From Panacagrimonas sp046594215 (GTDB lineage Bacteria; Pseudomonadota; Gammaproteobacteria; Nevskiales; Nevskiaceae), in NCBI GenBank assembly GCA_046594215.1, contig JBKJPX010000050.1:18114-82113 (forward strand): a stretch of DNA of 64,000 bases, in the 5' to 3' direction. The first letter of the stretch is position 1; each line of letters starts with the position of its first letter. The position numbers and the translations under genes are program-made. Under the pieces are notes generated by a model. That model was not told where the DNA came from, did not search any database, and was given only the letters and a program-made list of their open reading frames with translations. This document shows, piece by piece, positions 33,951 through 42,858 of this stretch.

Positions 33951-34979
33951 CTATTGTCGCTTATCCGCCGCGCAATCCGCGCTGACCTCGCAGTCCTCAC
34001 GCTCGACCTGAACCGTGACGTGGCCGATCCGGTGGGTGTCGCGCAACCAGTCGCGGATGCGTCCCAGAGTCTGGTCGGCGTCAGCGCTCGGCGCCAGCAC
34101 CGCGTGCAAGGTCATCAGGTTGTCGCCCGGTGTGATGGACCAGGCGTGCACGTGGTGCACGCTCGTGATCCCGGCCACGGCGCGCGGAAGTTCGCGGGCG
34201 ACGCTGGGCAGGTTCATGTCGGGTGGCGCGGCTTCGAGCAGCACGTGCGCGGACTCGCGCGTCACCTTGACCCCGGTGCGCAGGATCAGCAGGGCTGCGA
34301 ACAGCGACAGCAGCGGGTCGGCACGCATCCAGCCGGTCTGCCAGATGATCAGGCCGGCGAGCAGCGCAGCGGCCGATCCGAGCAGGTCGGAGAGCACGTG
34401 GGCCAGCGCACCACGACGGTTCAGGTCGTGCTCGTGCCCGCCGTGCAGCAGCAGGTAGGAGACGAGGTTGGCGACGAAGCCGATCAGCGCGACACCCGCC
34501 AGGGCCAGGCCCTCCACCGGCTGGGGCGAAATCAGGCGATGCACGGCCTCGAACGCGATCCAGGCGCTGACCAGCAACAGCAGCAAGCCGTTCGAGAACG
34601 CAGCCAGGACCGGGAAGCGACCGTGGCCATAGCTGTGCCCCGCTTCGGCGGGCTTGGCGGCCTGCGCGAGCGCGAGCACCGCCAGCAGCAGGCTGCCCGC
34701 GTCGGCCAGCATGTGGCCGGCGTCCGCGAGCAGGGCCAGCGAGTTGGTCCACCAGCCGCCCAGCGCCTCGATCAGCATGATCGTGGCGGTGATCACCAGC
34801 GCCAGCTTCAGGCGGCCCGCGCCCTGGTCCGCATGCGAGTGACGATCATCGTGCCCCGCGCCGTGGCCATGACCGCGGTGGCCGTGATCGTTGTCATGTC
34901 CATGGTCATGCCCATGGTCATGCCCATGGTCGGGACCATGATCGTGGTCGTGGTCGTGGTCCTGGTGGGCTCCGCTCAC
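33951..34979 (-). CDS. Cation diffusion facilitator (Zn exporter type) with His/Asp-rich N-terminus
   Basis: A 342-residue ZitB/CzcD-type metal exporter with six TM helices. Metal-site motifs are DAGHMLADAG in TM2 and AHVLSDLLGS in TM5 (HxxxD), and the C-terminal cytoplasmic domain has SVHHVHAWS. The first 50 residues are an extreme His/Asp-rich tail (HDHDHDHGPDHGHDHGHD), encoded by an imperfect 12-bp DNA repeat, likely a zinc-binding antenna. The start GTG at 34979 overlaps the prmB stop. The longer open frame into prmB is rejected. It probably exports Zn2+ or a similar ion from the cytoplasm. Confidence 0.9.
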   Translation of the reverse strand: MSGAHQDHDHDHDHGPDHGHDHGHDHGHDNDHGHRGHGHGAGHDDRHSHADQGAGRLKLALVITATIMLIEALGGWWTNSLALLADAGHMLADAGSLLLAVLALAQAAKPAEAGHSYGHGRFPVLAAFSNGLLLLLVSAWIAFEAVHRLISPQPVEGLALAGVALIGFVANLVSYLLLHGGHEHDLNRRGALAHVLSDLLGSAAALLAGLIIWQTGWMRADPLLSLFAALLILRTGVKVTRESAHVLLEAAPPDMNLPSVARELPRAVAGITSVHHVHAWSITPGDNLMTLHAVLAPSADADQTLGRIRDWLRDTHRIGHVTVQVEREDCEVSADCAADKRQ

Positions 34980-35911
34980 AGGCTGCCCCGCGCCCTCTGC
35001 AGGTCGTCCCGACCGACGCTGAACACCCCGTCGCCGCCACGCTGGAAGTTTATCCAAGTGACCTGCAGGCGCGGCCAGCGCGCTTCGAATTCCTCGACGC
35101 TGCCGCCCACCTCGCAGATCAGCAGTCCATCGCGTTCGAGGTGTTCCGACGCCTCGCGCAGGATGCGGGCGACCACGTCCATGCCGTCGCTGCCCGCGTC
35201 GAGCGCCAGCCGCGGTTCCCGCCGGTACTCGGGCGCCAGCGCTTCCCACTCCGCGGTAGGCACGTAGGGCGGGTTGCTGACGATCAGGTCGTAGCGCTTG
35301 CCTCGCAGGCCGGCGAACAGGTCGCCCTGCGCCGCGTGCACGCGATCGGCCACGCCGTGGCGCGCGATGTTGCTGGCGCTGACCTCGAGCGCGCCGGCAT
35401 CGATCTCGCCGAGCGTGACCTCGCACTCGAAGTGCAGCGCGCAGGCGATGCCGATGCAACCGGAGCCGGCACAGAGGTCGAGCACGGTCTTGGGCGGCTC
35501 TTCGAGCCATGGCGCGAAGCCCCGCTCGATGAGTTCGGCGATGGGCGAGCGGGGCACCAGGACTCGCTCGTCGACGTAGAACGGGTAGCCGGCAAACTCG
35601 ATCTCGCCGATCAGGTAGGCGGCCGGCTGGCGCGTGTCGAGCCGGCGTCGCAGCAGGGCGTGCACGGCGGCGCGCTCCGCCTCCGCGAGGTGGGTCTCCA
35701 GGTAGGTGCCCGGCAGGTCGTAGGGCAGGTGCAGGGCATGCAGGACCAGGTGGAACGCCTCGTCCAGTGCGTTGTCCGTTCCGTGACCGAACGTGAGCCC
35801 GGCTTCGCGAAACCGGCTCGCACCCCAGCGCACCCAGTCCCTCAGGGTGGCCAGGGAAGACAGCTCGGACGGCAGTTCGCAGGAGGACACGGACGGTAGA
35901 GGCATCGACAT
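34976..35911 (-). CDS. prmB: Protein-(glutamine-N5) methyltransferase, ribosomal protein L3-specific
   Basis: A 311-residue SAM-dependent methyltransferase of the HemK/PrmB family that methylates a glutamine of ribosomal protein L3. An N-terminal helical domain (WVRWGASRFREAGLTFGHGT) is typical of PrmB rather than PrmC. The SAM site reads VLDLCAGSGCIGIA (about 145) and the catalytic motif is SNPPYVP (about 210). The start at 35911 gives a normal length; a longer frame to 36103 overlaps the divergent SCO1 gene. The stop overlaps the CDF gene start as GTGA. Confidence 0.93.
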   Translation of the reverse strand: MSMPLPSVSSCELPSELSSLATLRDWVRWGASRFREAGLTFGHGTDNALDEAFHLVLHALHLPYDLPGTYLETHLAEAERAAVHALLRRRLDTRQPAAYLIGEIEFAGYPFYVDERVLVPRSPIAELIERGFAPWLEEPPKTVLDLCAGSGCIGIACALHFECEVTLGEIDAGALEVSASNIARHGVADRVHAAQGDLFAGLRGKRYDLIVSNPPYVPTAEWEALAPEYRREPRLALDAGSDGMDVVARILREASEHLERDGLLICEVGGSVEEFEARWPRLQVTWINFQRGGDGVFSVGRDDLQRARGSL

Positions 35912-36014
35912 GAGAAAATGCGCGGACGGCAAATTATGCCTATCCGCTCCCCTCCCCCGCTTGCCGTCGAGCCCCGGAGGGCCGCGGCGACCCGACCGGT
36001 ACCCTCCCTTTCGA

Positions 36015-36650
36015 ATGTCCAGCTCCGTCAAAGCCCTCACCCTCGGCATCGTCGCTGCTGTCGCGGCCATCGCCGGCCTGGTCGTGGCCAACTTCGTGTT
36101 CAAGCCAGACCAGCCCGCGGGCGTCCATCAGCTGGCTTCGGGCACCCTGCTGCCCTCGCCGCGCGCGATCCCCGAGTTCGCGCTTGCGGGTGCCGACGGC
36201 CAGCCCTTCACCAAGGCCCAGCTGAACGGACACTGGAGCCTGATCTTCGTGGGTTTCACGCACTGCCCGGACGTCTGCCCGAACACGCTGGCCAAGCTCA
36301 AGCTAGTGCACGCGAAGCTGGAAGCCGAGAAGAAGGCCCTCAACGTTGTGTTCCTGTCGGTGGACCCGGGGCGCGATACGCCGCCGATCATCGGCAGCTA
36401 CGTCACGCACTTCGACCCCTCCTTCCAGGGCGCAACCGGCCCGAACCCGGAGCTGGACAAGCTCGGCTCGGCGATGGGCTTCATCTACATGAAAGCGCCG
36501 GGCGCGACGCCCGAAAGCTATTCGATAGACCATTCTTCGGCGCTGATCCTGGTCAACCCTCAGGCCCAGGTCGCGGGCTACTTCACGCAGCCGCTGGACG
36601 TCGACGCGCTGGTTGCCGACCTCGGCACACTGATCGAGGGATCGCTGTGA
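36015..36650 (+). CDS. SCO1/SenC family copper chaperone
   Basis: A 211-residue membrane-anchored thioredoxin-like protein. One TM helix (about 8-27) is followed by a periplasmic domain with the copper-binding CPDVCP (about 94-99) and the distal His in SIDHSSALIL. It should deliver copper or redox equivalents to the CuA centre of cytochrome c oxidase; no oxidase genes are nearby. The ATG at 36015 has no clear Shine-Dalgarno sequence, and upstream in-frame ATGs exist, so the start is uncertain. Its stop overlaps the psd start by one base. Confidence 0.9.
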   Translation: MSSSVKALTLGIVAAVAAIAGLVVANFVFKPDQPAGVHQLASGTLLPSPRAIPEFALAGADGQPFTKAQLNGHWSLIFVGFTHCPDVCPNTLAKLKLVHAKLEAEKKALNVVFLSVDPGRDTPPIIGSYVTHFDPSFQGATGPNPELDKLGSAMGFIYMKAPGATPESYSIDHSSALILVNPQAQVAGYFTQPLDVDALVADLGTLIEGSL

Positions 36651-37519
36651 TGGCCGCTTCTTCGGCGAGGTTTGGTGATCGCGCCTTCACGCTGCTTCAG
36701 CTCTGCCTGCCGACGCGCCTGATCTCCTGGCTCGTGTTCAAGCTCACGCGCATCGAGGCGACCGGCTTCAAGAACGCCTTCATCCGCCGCTTCATGGAGG
36801 TGTTCGAGATCAGCCTGGACGAGGCCGAGTTCGACCGTCCGGAGGCCTATCGGCACTTCAATGCCTTCTTCACGCGCGCACTCAAGGCCGGTGCGCGGCC
36901 GCTGGACGCGGATCCAGGGGCCTTGATCTCGCCGGTCGACGGCACGATCAGCCAGCTCGGCACGATCGACGGCGAGCGCATCTTCCAGGCCAAGGGCCAG
37001 AGTTTCACGGCCACCGAACTGCTGGGCGACCACGAGCTGGCGCGGCCCTTCATCGGCGGCAGCTTCTGCACGATCTACCTCGCGCCCTACAACTATCACC
37101 GCATCCACATGCCGCTGGCCGGGCTGCTCAAGGAATGGCTGCTGGTGCCGGGCCGGCTGTTCAGTGTGAACCCCGCAACCGCGCGCGCGATGCCGCGCCT
37201 GTTCGCGCGCAACGAGCGCGTGGTGACGATGTTCGACACCGCCTCCGGCCCCTTCGCGCTGGTGCTGGTGGGCGCGCTCAACGTCGGCAGCATGGAAACG
37301 GTGTGGGCCGGACAGATCACGCCGCCGCACATCCGTAGCGGTCTGGGACGATGGTCGCCGTCGCGGCGCGTGCAACTGGAGCGCGGCGAGGAAATGGGAC
37401 GTTTCAACATGGGGTCGACCGTCGTGCTGCTGCTGCCGCCGGGCAGGGTTGCGTGGGGCGAGACTTTCGCACCGGGCGTCACGGTCCGCATGGGACAGGG
37501 CCTCGCGAGGCTCGCATAG
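36650..37519 (+). CDS. psd: Phosphatidylserine decarboxylase proenzyme
   Basis: Converts phosphatidylserine to phosphatidylethanolamine at the inner membrane. The 289-residue proenzyme has SPVDGTISQLG (about 100), HRIHMPLAG (catalytic His, about 150) and the self-cleavage motif MGSTVVLLL; cleavage before Ser at about 256 would create the pyruvoyl group. Asp in SPVDG and the His are the expected autoprotease partners. The ATG at 36650 overlaps the SCO1 stop; the long upstream open frame is a shadow of SCO1. Transcription is likely shared with the SCO1 gene. Confidence 0.95.
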   Translation: MAASSARFGDRAFTLLQLCLPTRLISWLVFKLTRIEATGFKNAFIRRFMEVFEISLDEAEFDRPEAYRHFNAFFTRALKAGARPLDADPGALISPVDGTISQLGTIDGERIFQAKGQSFTATELLGDHELARPFIGGSFCTIYLAPYNYHRIHMPLAGLLKEWLLVPGRLFSVNPATARAMPRLFARNERVVTMFDTASGPFALVLVGALNVGSMETVWAGQITPPHIRSGLGRWSPSRRVQLERGEEMGRFNMGSTVVLLLPPGRVAWGETFAPGVTVRMGQGLARLA

Positions 37520-37562
37520 CCGCCCAGGGCACCTCGATCGGATCGGGTCAGGGAGAACAGGA

Positions 37563-38051
37563 ATGGATGCGAGCAGCGTCGGCTTCGTGGTGATCCTCAT
37601 GCTCTACGCCTCGGTCGGCCTGATGGCCACCATCGGCTCGGTCGTGGTCTAGCAAAAGATGTTCGGCCCTCGCGGCGAGCAGGTGTTCTACGCGGGTTTC
37701 TTCGTCGCGATCGCCGCCTTCTATCTCGCGTTCACCGCCTATTTCCGCGTCGATACGGCATGGCCGATGGAGACCTGGGCGGTGTTGGGCTTCACGGGCC
37801 TGGCCGTGATCGGTGCGCGCGTGCCGATGGCCCTGATCATCGGTTATCCGCTGCACGGGATCTGGGACGGTCTCCACGAACTGCAGGCGCACGGCGCGCT
37901 GAGCCTTTTCGAACCGGGTCGATCGACCGAGGTGCCGCTGGCCTATGGCATGTTCTGCGCGACGTTCGACTTCTGCATCGCGGGATATTTCTGGACGCGT
38001 CGCACCGCTTGGTCCGCCGCCTGGGCCGGCCCGGGCCTCGCAGGGGCGTAG
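37563..38051 (+). pseudogene. DUF6010-like membrane protein interrupted by in-frame TAG
   Basis: One reading frame from ATG 37563 (GGGAGAACAGG just before it) encodes MDASSVGFVVILMLYASVGL and a first TM helix, then meets TAG at 37650. The same frame continues with QKMFGPRGEQVFYAGFF and more TM helices to 38051. The joined 161-residue product matches DUF6010-like proteins (GYPLHGIWDGLHEL, PLAYGMFCATFDFCIAGYF). A single TGG-to-TAG change would explain the break. ATG 37659 could still restart a 130-residue product without the first helix. Sequencing error is also possible. Function unknown. Confidence 0.65.
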
Positions 38052-38073
38052 CCCGCACCAAGCACGGGCTACG
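38047..38073. repeat. Hairpin with CGTAGCCCG/CGGGCTACG arms
   Basis: Perfect 9-bp inverted arms around a 9-base loop, starting within the stop codon of the DUF6010-like frame and ending before the acyl-CoA dehydrogenase stop. Without a T-run it is a poor terminator. The GTAGCCCG core resembles REP-like intergenic hairpins of Pseudomonadota. It may serve as a bidirectional barrier between the convergent genes. Confidence 0.5.
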
Positions 38074-38081
38074 GTGTTGCC

Positions 38082-39332
38082 CTAGCCCCGACCTTCCGCA
38101 GAAGCCATCGGGTCGTAACCCTCGGCCTTGAACTTGCGGTGCAACTGGCGGCGGCGCACGCCCATGTTGCCGCCGTCGTAGAGCGGGAAGCACAGCGCGT
38201 CCTGCATCAGGCCGGCCAGCGGCGTCAGCTCGGTGTAGCTGTCCACGCCGACAAGCCGCATCGCGTCGTACACGACCTGCACGCACAGCTCCGACGAGTA
38301 CACCTTGGTCATGATCGCCAGCTCGTCGCTGCGACGGTCGGTGACGTCGAGCTGGTGGCAGGCTTTCCACGTGAGGTAGCGAGCCGCCTCGATACGCATC
38401 TTGAGGTCGGCGAGCATGTAGCCGGCGTTCTGGTGTTCGATGATCGGCACATTGCCCGAGCGCTTGTCGGTCTTGGTGAACTTGAACGCGATGTCGAACG
38501 CGGCGCGCATCACGCCGGTGCAGGCTGCGCCGATCAGCGCAGCAGTCCAGGAAAACGAGGCCTGACAGATCTTCATGCCGTCGCCAGGCTTGCCGAGGAT
38601 GTTGCCGGCGGGCACGCGCACGTTGTTGAAGTGGATGATCGGCGAGTTCACGGCGCGATGCCCGGAGGTGTCGAGGAAGCCGACGTGCTCGACGCCCTTG
38701 GCGAAGCCGGGCACCACGATCACCGCCAGCGACTCGGCCGGCGGCTTGGCCGGATCCGTGCGGCACACGACCGTCAGGATCTGCGCGCCCTTGCCATCGA
38801 AACCACTGCCATTGGTCGTGTAGTGCTTCTTGCCGTTGATGACCCACTCGTCGCCTTCCAGCCGCGCGAAGGTCTGTACGCCGGCCGTGGGATCCGGGCA
38901 GTCGAAGTTGGACCCGCCGGAGACGTCGGTGAACGCGAACGCAGCCAGCCGCTCGCCCGGCTTTTCGAGGATCTCGCCGATCCACTTCTTCTTCTGCTCG
39001 TGGGTACCGAAGCCCAGGATCGCCTCCATGCCGAGGCCCACGCCCAGCAGGGTCGTCGGCACGTTGATGTCGACTGCGGCGAGTTCCTCCGCCGCCAGCG
39101 CGAAATCGAGCGTGGACACGCCCCCGCCGCCGTATTCCTTGGGGAACAGCGCGTGCACGAAACCGGCCTCGGCCATCTTGGCGTAGAAGGGCGCCGTGGC
39201 GAAGAAGCGGTCCTCGGGCTTGGCGATCGGCGTGATCGTACCGAGAACCTTGCTCAGGACCTCGCGGCCAAAGGTCCGCGCGCCGGCCTGCAGGGCCTTC
39301 TGTTCGGGGCTGAGGGTGAAGTCGATGGCCAT
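38082..39332 (-). CDS. Acyl-CoA dehydrogenase
   Basis: A 416-residue flavoprotein that oxidises an acyl-CoA to the enoyl-CoA, passing electrons to ETF. The N-terminal helical domain has FTLSPEQKALQAGARTF and PKEYGGGGVSTLD. The middle beta domain has AFAFTDVSGGSNFDCPDP (about 135) and GKKHYTTNGSGFD. The C-terminal domain has EHQNAGYMLADLKMRIEAARYLTW and ends with DGGNMGVRRRQLHR. The substrate is unknown; it could be a ring or branched acyl-CoA. AGGAG lies upstream of ATG 39332. It is divergent from an AraC regulator, a likely controller. Confidence 0.92.
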   Translation of the reverse strand: MAIDFTLSPEQKALQAGARTFGREVLSKVLGTITPIAKPEDRFFATAPFYAKMAEAGFVHALFPKEYGGGGVSTLDFALAAEELAAVDINVPTTLLGVGLGMEAILGFGTHEQKKKWIGEILEKPGERLAAFAFTDVSGGSNFDCPDPTAGVQTFARLEGDEWVINGKKHYTTNGSGFDGKGAQILTVVCRTDPAKPPAESLAVIVVPGFAKGVEHVGFLDTSGHRAVNSPIIHFNNVRVPAGNILGKPGDGMKICQASFSWTAALIGAACTGVMRAAFDIAFKFTKTDKRSGNVPIIEHQNAGYMLADLKMRIEAARYLTWKACHQLDVTDRRSDELAIMTKVYSSELCVQVVYDAMRLVGVDSYTELTPLAGLMQDALCFPLYDGGNMGVRRRQLHRKFKAEGYDPMASAEGRG

Positions 39333-39475
39333 GGCGGGCTCCTGTCGTGCGGTGGTATGCAGTGTGCTTAAACTTACGCCAGTCACAGCCTAACGCCGCA
39401 TACGGACGCTCACTCGTCCAATCGCGCACGGCAAATCGACTTTTTGCGCAGCACGGCCGCGTTCGCGGAGGCAGC

Positions 39476-40429
39476 ATGAAGACTTGGGACACGCACCACC
39501 TGTCGGCGAACCACCGCTTCGGCTACTGGCGGGATGTGCTGTGCGAGGCCTTTACGGCGCTGGATTCGACGCCGGAAGACCGCACCGACTTCGGTAGCAC
39601 GGTGACCTTGCACGAGCTCGCCGACGTCAACGCCGCCGAGCTGTCGTCGTTCTCCCAGCTCGTGACGCGCGGCCGCGAGCAGATCCGGCGACGCGCCGAC
39701 GAGTTCTACTTCGCCAACCTCCAGGTTACGGGCGATTGCGAGGTCGAGCAGGACGGACGGCGCATCTGCGCCAAACCCGGCAGCTTCTATCTCGTGGACA
39801 CGACGCGTCCCTACTCGCTGCGCTTCGTCGAGAACTTCCGGACCGTCTCCTTCCGCATTCCGCATCACCAGCTCACGCCACTGATCGCCGATCCACGAAG
39901 GGCGACCGCGCGGCTGGTGCATTCTTGCGACCCGCTCGGCCATCTTGCGACCACGCACATGGCCGGGCTCCTGCAGTGCGCGCCGACGGCCACGCCCGCG
40001 ATTGCCGAGACTCTCGCCAATACGCTGGCCAGCCTGATCTCTGTGTCCGTGCTCGGCGCCGCTCAGGCCACCGAGGGAGCGAAACAGCAAGCGCGACGCG
40101 CGTTCCGGGAGTCGATCGTGCGTCATGTGCGGACGAACAGCGCCGACCTGGCGCTCTGCGTGAATGCGGTCGCAGCGCGTTTTCGCGTGTCGCCGCGCTA
40201 CGTGCACGACGTCTTCTGCGAACAGGCCTCGTCGTTCGCGCAAACCGTGCTCGAAACCCGGCTCGAAGCCGCCGTCCGGATGCTGTCCAATCCCGCGATG
40301 CGCGTGACCGATGCGGCGCTGTGCAGCGGCTTCGGAGACCTTTCCTATTTCGGCCGTGTGTTCCGGCGCCGATACGGCTGCTCACCGCGCGAGTGGCAAC
40401 GCGGGGCCGCTGGCGCGACGCTCGACTGA
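39476..40429 (+). CDS. AraC-family regulator
   Basis: A 317-residue transcriptional regulator. The N-terminal part (about 20-190) is an AraC-binding-like cupin domain: WRDVLCEAF, a section with GSFYLVDTTRPYSLRF and FRTVSFRIPHHQL. The C-terminal part (about 215-310) has two helix-turn-helix motifs, VAARFRVSPRYVHDVF and VTDAALCSGFGDLSYFGRVFRRRYG. The start ATG 39476 has GGAGGC just before it. It is separated from the divergent acyl-CoA dehydrogenase gene by 143 bp and most likely controls it in response to a small molecule. Confidence 0.9.
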   Translation: MKTWDTHHLSANHRFGYWRDVLCEAFTALDSTPEDRTDFGSTVTLHELADVNAAELSSFSQLVTRGREQIRRRADEFYFANLQVTGDCEVEQDGRRICAKPGSFYLVDTTRPYSLRFVENFRTVSFRIPHHQLTPLIADPRRATARLVHSCDPLGHLATTHMAGLLQCAPTATPAIAETLANTLASLISVSVLGAAQATEGAKQQARRAFRESIVRHVRTNSADLALCVNAVAARFRVSPRYVHDVFCEQASSFAQTVLETRLEAAVRMLSNPAMRVTDAALCSGFGDLSYFGRVFRRRYGCSPREWQRGAAGATLD

Positions 40430-40445
40430 AGAAACGCCGCCCGGA

Positions 40446-41396
40446 TCAGTCGACCTTGGTCAGGGTGAAAGCCTCGGGCGGGAAGTGCACGATCACGGTG
40501 CCGGCGCGCGCATCCTCTCGCCGGATCGCGAGCTCGAACGCGTTGGCGATCACGAGCTCGCCTTCGACCCCGTCCGGCGCGTAATCGCTCGCGCCGATCT
40601 TCACGCGATCTCCCAGCTTGGCCTGCGGCAGCGATAGCGCCATACCGGGCAAGGGCGGCTGCGAAGTCTTCGTCGCCCGACACAGCTCGACCGCCTGCGC
40701 ACCCTCCATCTCGGTACGCGGGCCGTCGCCAAAGGCCAGGATGCGGGCGACCCAGGCCCGGAGCTTCGGAAAGCCCTCGAGCTCGGATGCGATGCCCTTG
40801 TTCGCGTAGATGAACCAGATCGGGTTGTAGACCGCGAAGTCGATCTGCGTCGGCGCATCACCGCCGAGGAAAGATTTCGCCCCGAGCTGTGCCTCGATGC
40901 TGCCGAAGATCGCGGGCAGCTCCGCGCGTGCCGTGTCGAGCTTGGGTCCCGGCAGCGTGCCGCCCTGCGCGAACATCGCCCCACGATCCTTCAGGAAGCC
41001 GTCGATGCCCAGGCTCGGCGGCAGGCCTTCGCCGAAGGCAGCCAAGCCCTGCGGCTGGAAGAACACCGCCACGACCGCGAAAAACAGCGTCTGGTCGACC
41101 CAGCGCTCGATCATCAGGGTCGCGGCCTCAGAACCTGGCGGAATCAGCGGACGTTCGGGCTTCAGGCGGTCGATGACCCGGCTGATGAGCTTGGTGTCGC
41201 AATAAACGTCGTGGCCGACCTGCAGGATTGGCGCTTTGCGATAGCCGCCCGAGAGCGCGATCTGGTCCGGCTTGGGCATTACCGGCGGCGCCACCACCGA
41301 AGTCCACGCGAGCTGCTTGTACCCGAATATCTTGCGCACCTTCTCCGAGAACGGAGAAAGGGGGTAGTGATGAAGGATGGGCGTGTTCGCGCTCAT
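40446..41396 (-). CDS. Glutathione S-transferase family protein (Faxc/metaxin-like layout)
   Basis: A 316-residue GST-fold protein longer than the usual 200-230. The N-terminal thioredoxin-like domain reads HHYPLSPFSEKVRKIFGYK and KAPILQVGHDVYCDTKLISR. The helical domain runs to about 230 (GGDAPTQIDFAVYNPIWFI). The last 85 residues, from about PGMALSLPQAKLGDRVKIGASDY, look like an extra small beta domain. Substrate unknown. It is convergent with the AraC regulator (16 bp) and lies 65 bp downstream of phoR on the same strand. Confidence 0.82.
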   Translation of the reverse strand: MSANTPILHHYPLSPFSEKVRKIFGYKQLAWTSVVAPPVMPKPDQIALSGGYRKAPILQVGHDVYCDTKLISRVIDRLKPERPLIPPGSEAATLMIERWVDQTLFFAVVAVFFQPQGLAAFGEGLPPSLGIDGFLKDRGAMFAQGGTLPGPKLDTARAELPAIFGSIEAQLGAKSFLGGDAPTQIDFAVYNPIWFIYANKGIASELEGFPKLRAWVARILAFGDGPRTEMEGAQAVELCRATKTSQPPLPGMALSLPQAKLGDRVKIGASDYAPDGVEGELVIANAFELAIRREDARAGTVIVHFPPEAFTLTKVD

Positions 41397-41461
41397 GCTC
41401 TACTCCGGTGTCTGGCGTGGACCCGAAGCATAGCCGCCTGCCCTCGTGACATGACTCCGGT

Positions 41462-42808
41462 CTACCCAGCGAGCGCGGCCTTCTCCGGCGGCTCTTCGGC
41501 GCGGTGCACGCGGTGCGCAGGGAAATGGCAGATGAACGTGCTGCCCTTCCCCAGCTGGCTCTGGATCTCCAGGCGGCCCTCGTGACGCTGCAGCGCGTGC
41601 TTGACGATCGACAGGCCCAGGCCCGTCCCGCCGCTGGCGCGCGAACGACCGACGTCGACACGGTAGAAGCGCTCCGTGAGCCGCGGGATGTCGTCGTCGG
41701 AGATGCCGATGCCGCTATCGGTCACGCTGAAGTGCGCACCTTCCGCGTCACCCGACCAGCGCACCTCGATACGGCCCTGCGGCGGCGTGTAGCGCACCGC
41801 GTTGATGACGAGATTCGAAAAGATGCTCTGCGCTTCCGTCTCGCGCCCGAACAGGAACAGTTCGTCGTCGACGCTTGCCTCGATCGTGTGCGCGCCCATC
41901 GACATCGCACGCGCCTCCTCGACCACGCGACCCAGCACCGCCGGCACGTCGAGCACCTCCTGCTTGGCGTCGACGTCCGACTCGAGCTTGGCGACCTTGA
42001 GCATGTCGCTGATCAGCAACTCCATGCGCGTGGACTGGGTGCGCATCTCGTTGAGCGGCATGCGCCAGGGCGCGAGCGGCCCGGGTCCGCGCGACTCGGG
42101 CTCGATCATGTCGAGGTAGCCGCGCAACACCGTCAGCGGCGTGCGCAGCTCGTGCGAGGCATTGGCGACGAAGTCGCGCCGCGCGGTTTCGAGCCGGCGC
42201 AGTTCGGAGACGTCGCGCACGATCATCAGGCGCTGGTTGTTGCCGTAGGGAATGATCTTCAGCGCAATGCGCACACCGCGGTTGATCGGCGAAGCGACTT
42301 CCACCTCGCCGAGGTACTCGTTGTCGGTGAAGTACTCGGCGAACTCGGGATTGCGAAGCAGGTTGGGAATGCGAATGCCCACGTCCTGCTGGCCACGCAG
42401 GCCGAGCATCGCCTGCGCTGACTTGTTGAACCATGCGATCTCGCCGCGCTCGCCCAGCACCACGGCGCCGTCGGGCAGCGCGGCGGTGGAAGCCTGGAAC
42501 TCTGAAACGATGGCCGCGAGCTTCTTCTTGCGCTTGCGGTTGCGTTTCTGGAGCTCCAGGAGTTTCTCGAACACGTCGCCCCAGATGCCGCCGGGTTCGT
42601 GCAGCTCGACGTACTTCGGCGCCTCGAGCCACTGCCGCAGCGCGCGCAGATGGCGAAGCTGGATGCCAAGGTAGAGCGTGACCGCGACCGCGTAGCCGAG
42701 CAGCGCGTGCTCGAAGATCCAGCCGACGAACGCGCCGGCCAGGCAGATGCCGATGATCTTGGAGACTTCGCGCCGCAGAGCGAGCTGCACCGCCTTGAAG
42801 ACCGGCAC
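41462..42808 (-). CDS. phoR: Phosphate-regulon sensor histidine kinase PhoR
   Basis: A 448-residue membrane kinase. Two short TM helices near the start (SKIIGICLAGAFVGWIF and LLGYAVAVTLYLG) are followed by a charged linker, a PAS domain (AALPDGAVVLGERGEIAWFN), the phospho-acceptor box NASHELRTPLTVLRGYL (His about 218) and an ATPase domain with NLVINAVRYTPP, DSGIGI and GGTGLGLSIVKH. It phosphorylates PhoB under phosphate limitation with the Pst system. The start is uncertain: GTG 42808 gives a normal length and follows AAGGAG, but in-frame CTG 42862 overlaps the phoB stop. The ATG at 43000 lies deep in phoB and is rejected. Confidence 0.9.
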   Translation of the reverse strand: MPVFKAVQLALRREVSKIIGICLAGAFVGWIFEHALLGYAVAVTLYLGIQLRHLRALRQWLEAPKYVELHEPGGIWGDVFEKLLELQKRNRKRKKKLAAIVSEFQASTAALPDGAVVLGERGEIAWFNKSAQAMLGLRGQQDVGIRIPNLLRNPEFAEYFTDNEYLGEVEVASPINRGVRIALKIIPYGNNQRLMIVRDVSELRRLETARRDFVANASHELRTPLTVLRGYLDMIEPESRGPGPLAPWRMPLNEMRTQSTRMELLISDMLKVAKLESDVDAKQEVLDVPAVLGRVVEEARAMSMGAHTIEASVDDELFLFGRETEAQSIFSNLVINAVRYTPPQGRIEVRWSGDAEGAHFSVTDSGIGISDDDIPRLTERFYRVDVGRSRASGGTGLGLSIVKHALQRHEGRLEIQSQLGKGSTFICHFPAHRVHRAEEPPEKAALAG

Positions 42809-42858
42809 CCGCTCCTTTTCTTCCGGCGTCGCCGCCGGTGGCGCTGCCGGCCCGTCGC

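Noticed and set aside
34900..34965. Tandem 12-bp repeat considered as CRISPR or regulatory repeat
   Set aside because: It lies in the coding frame of the CDF His/Asp tail and has no spacers.
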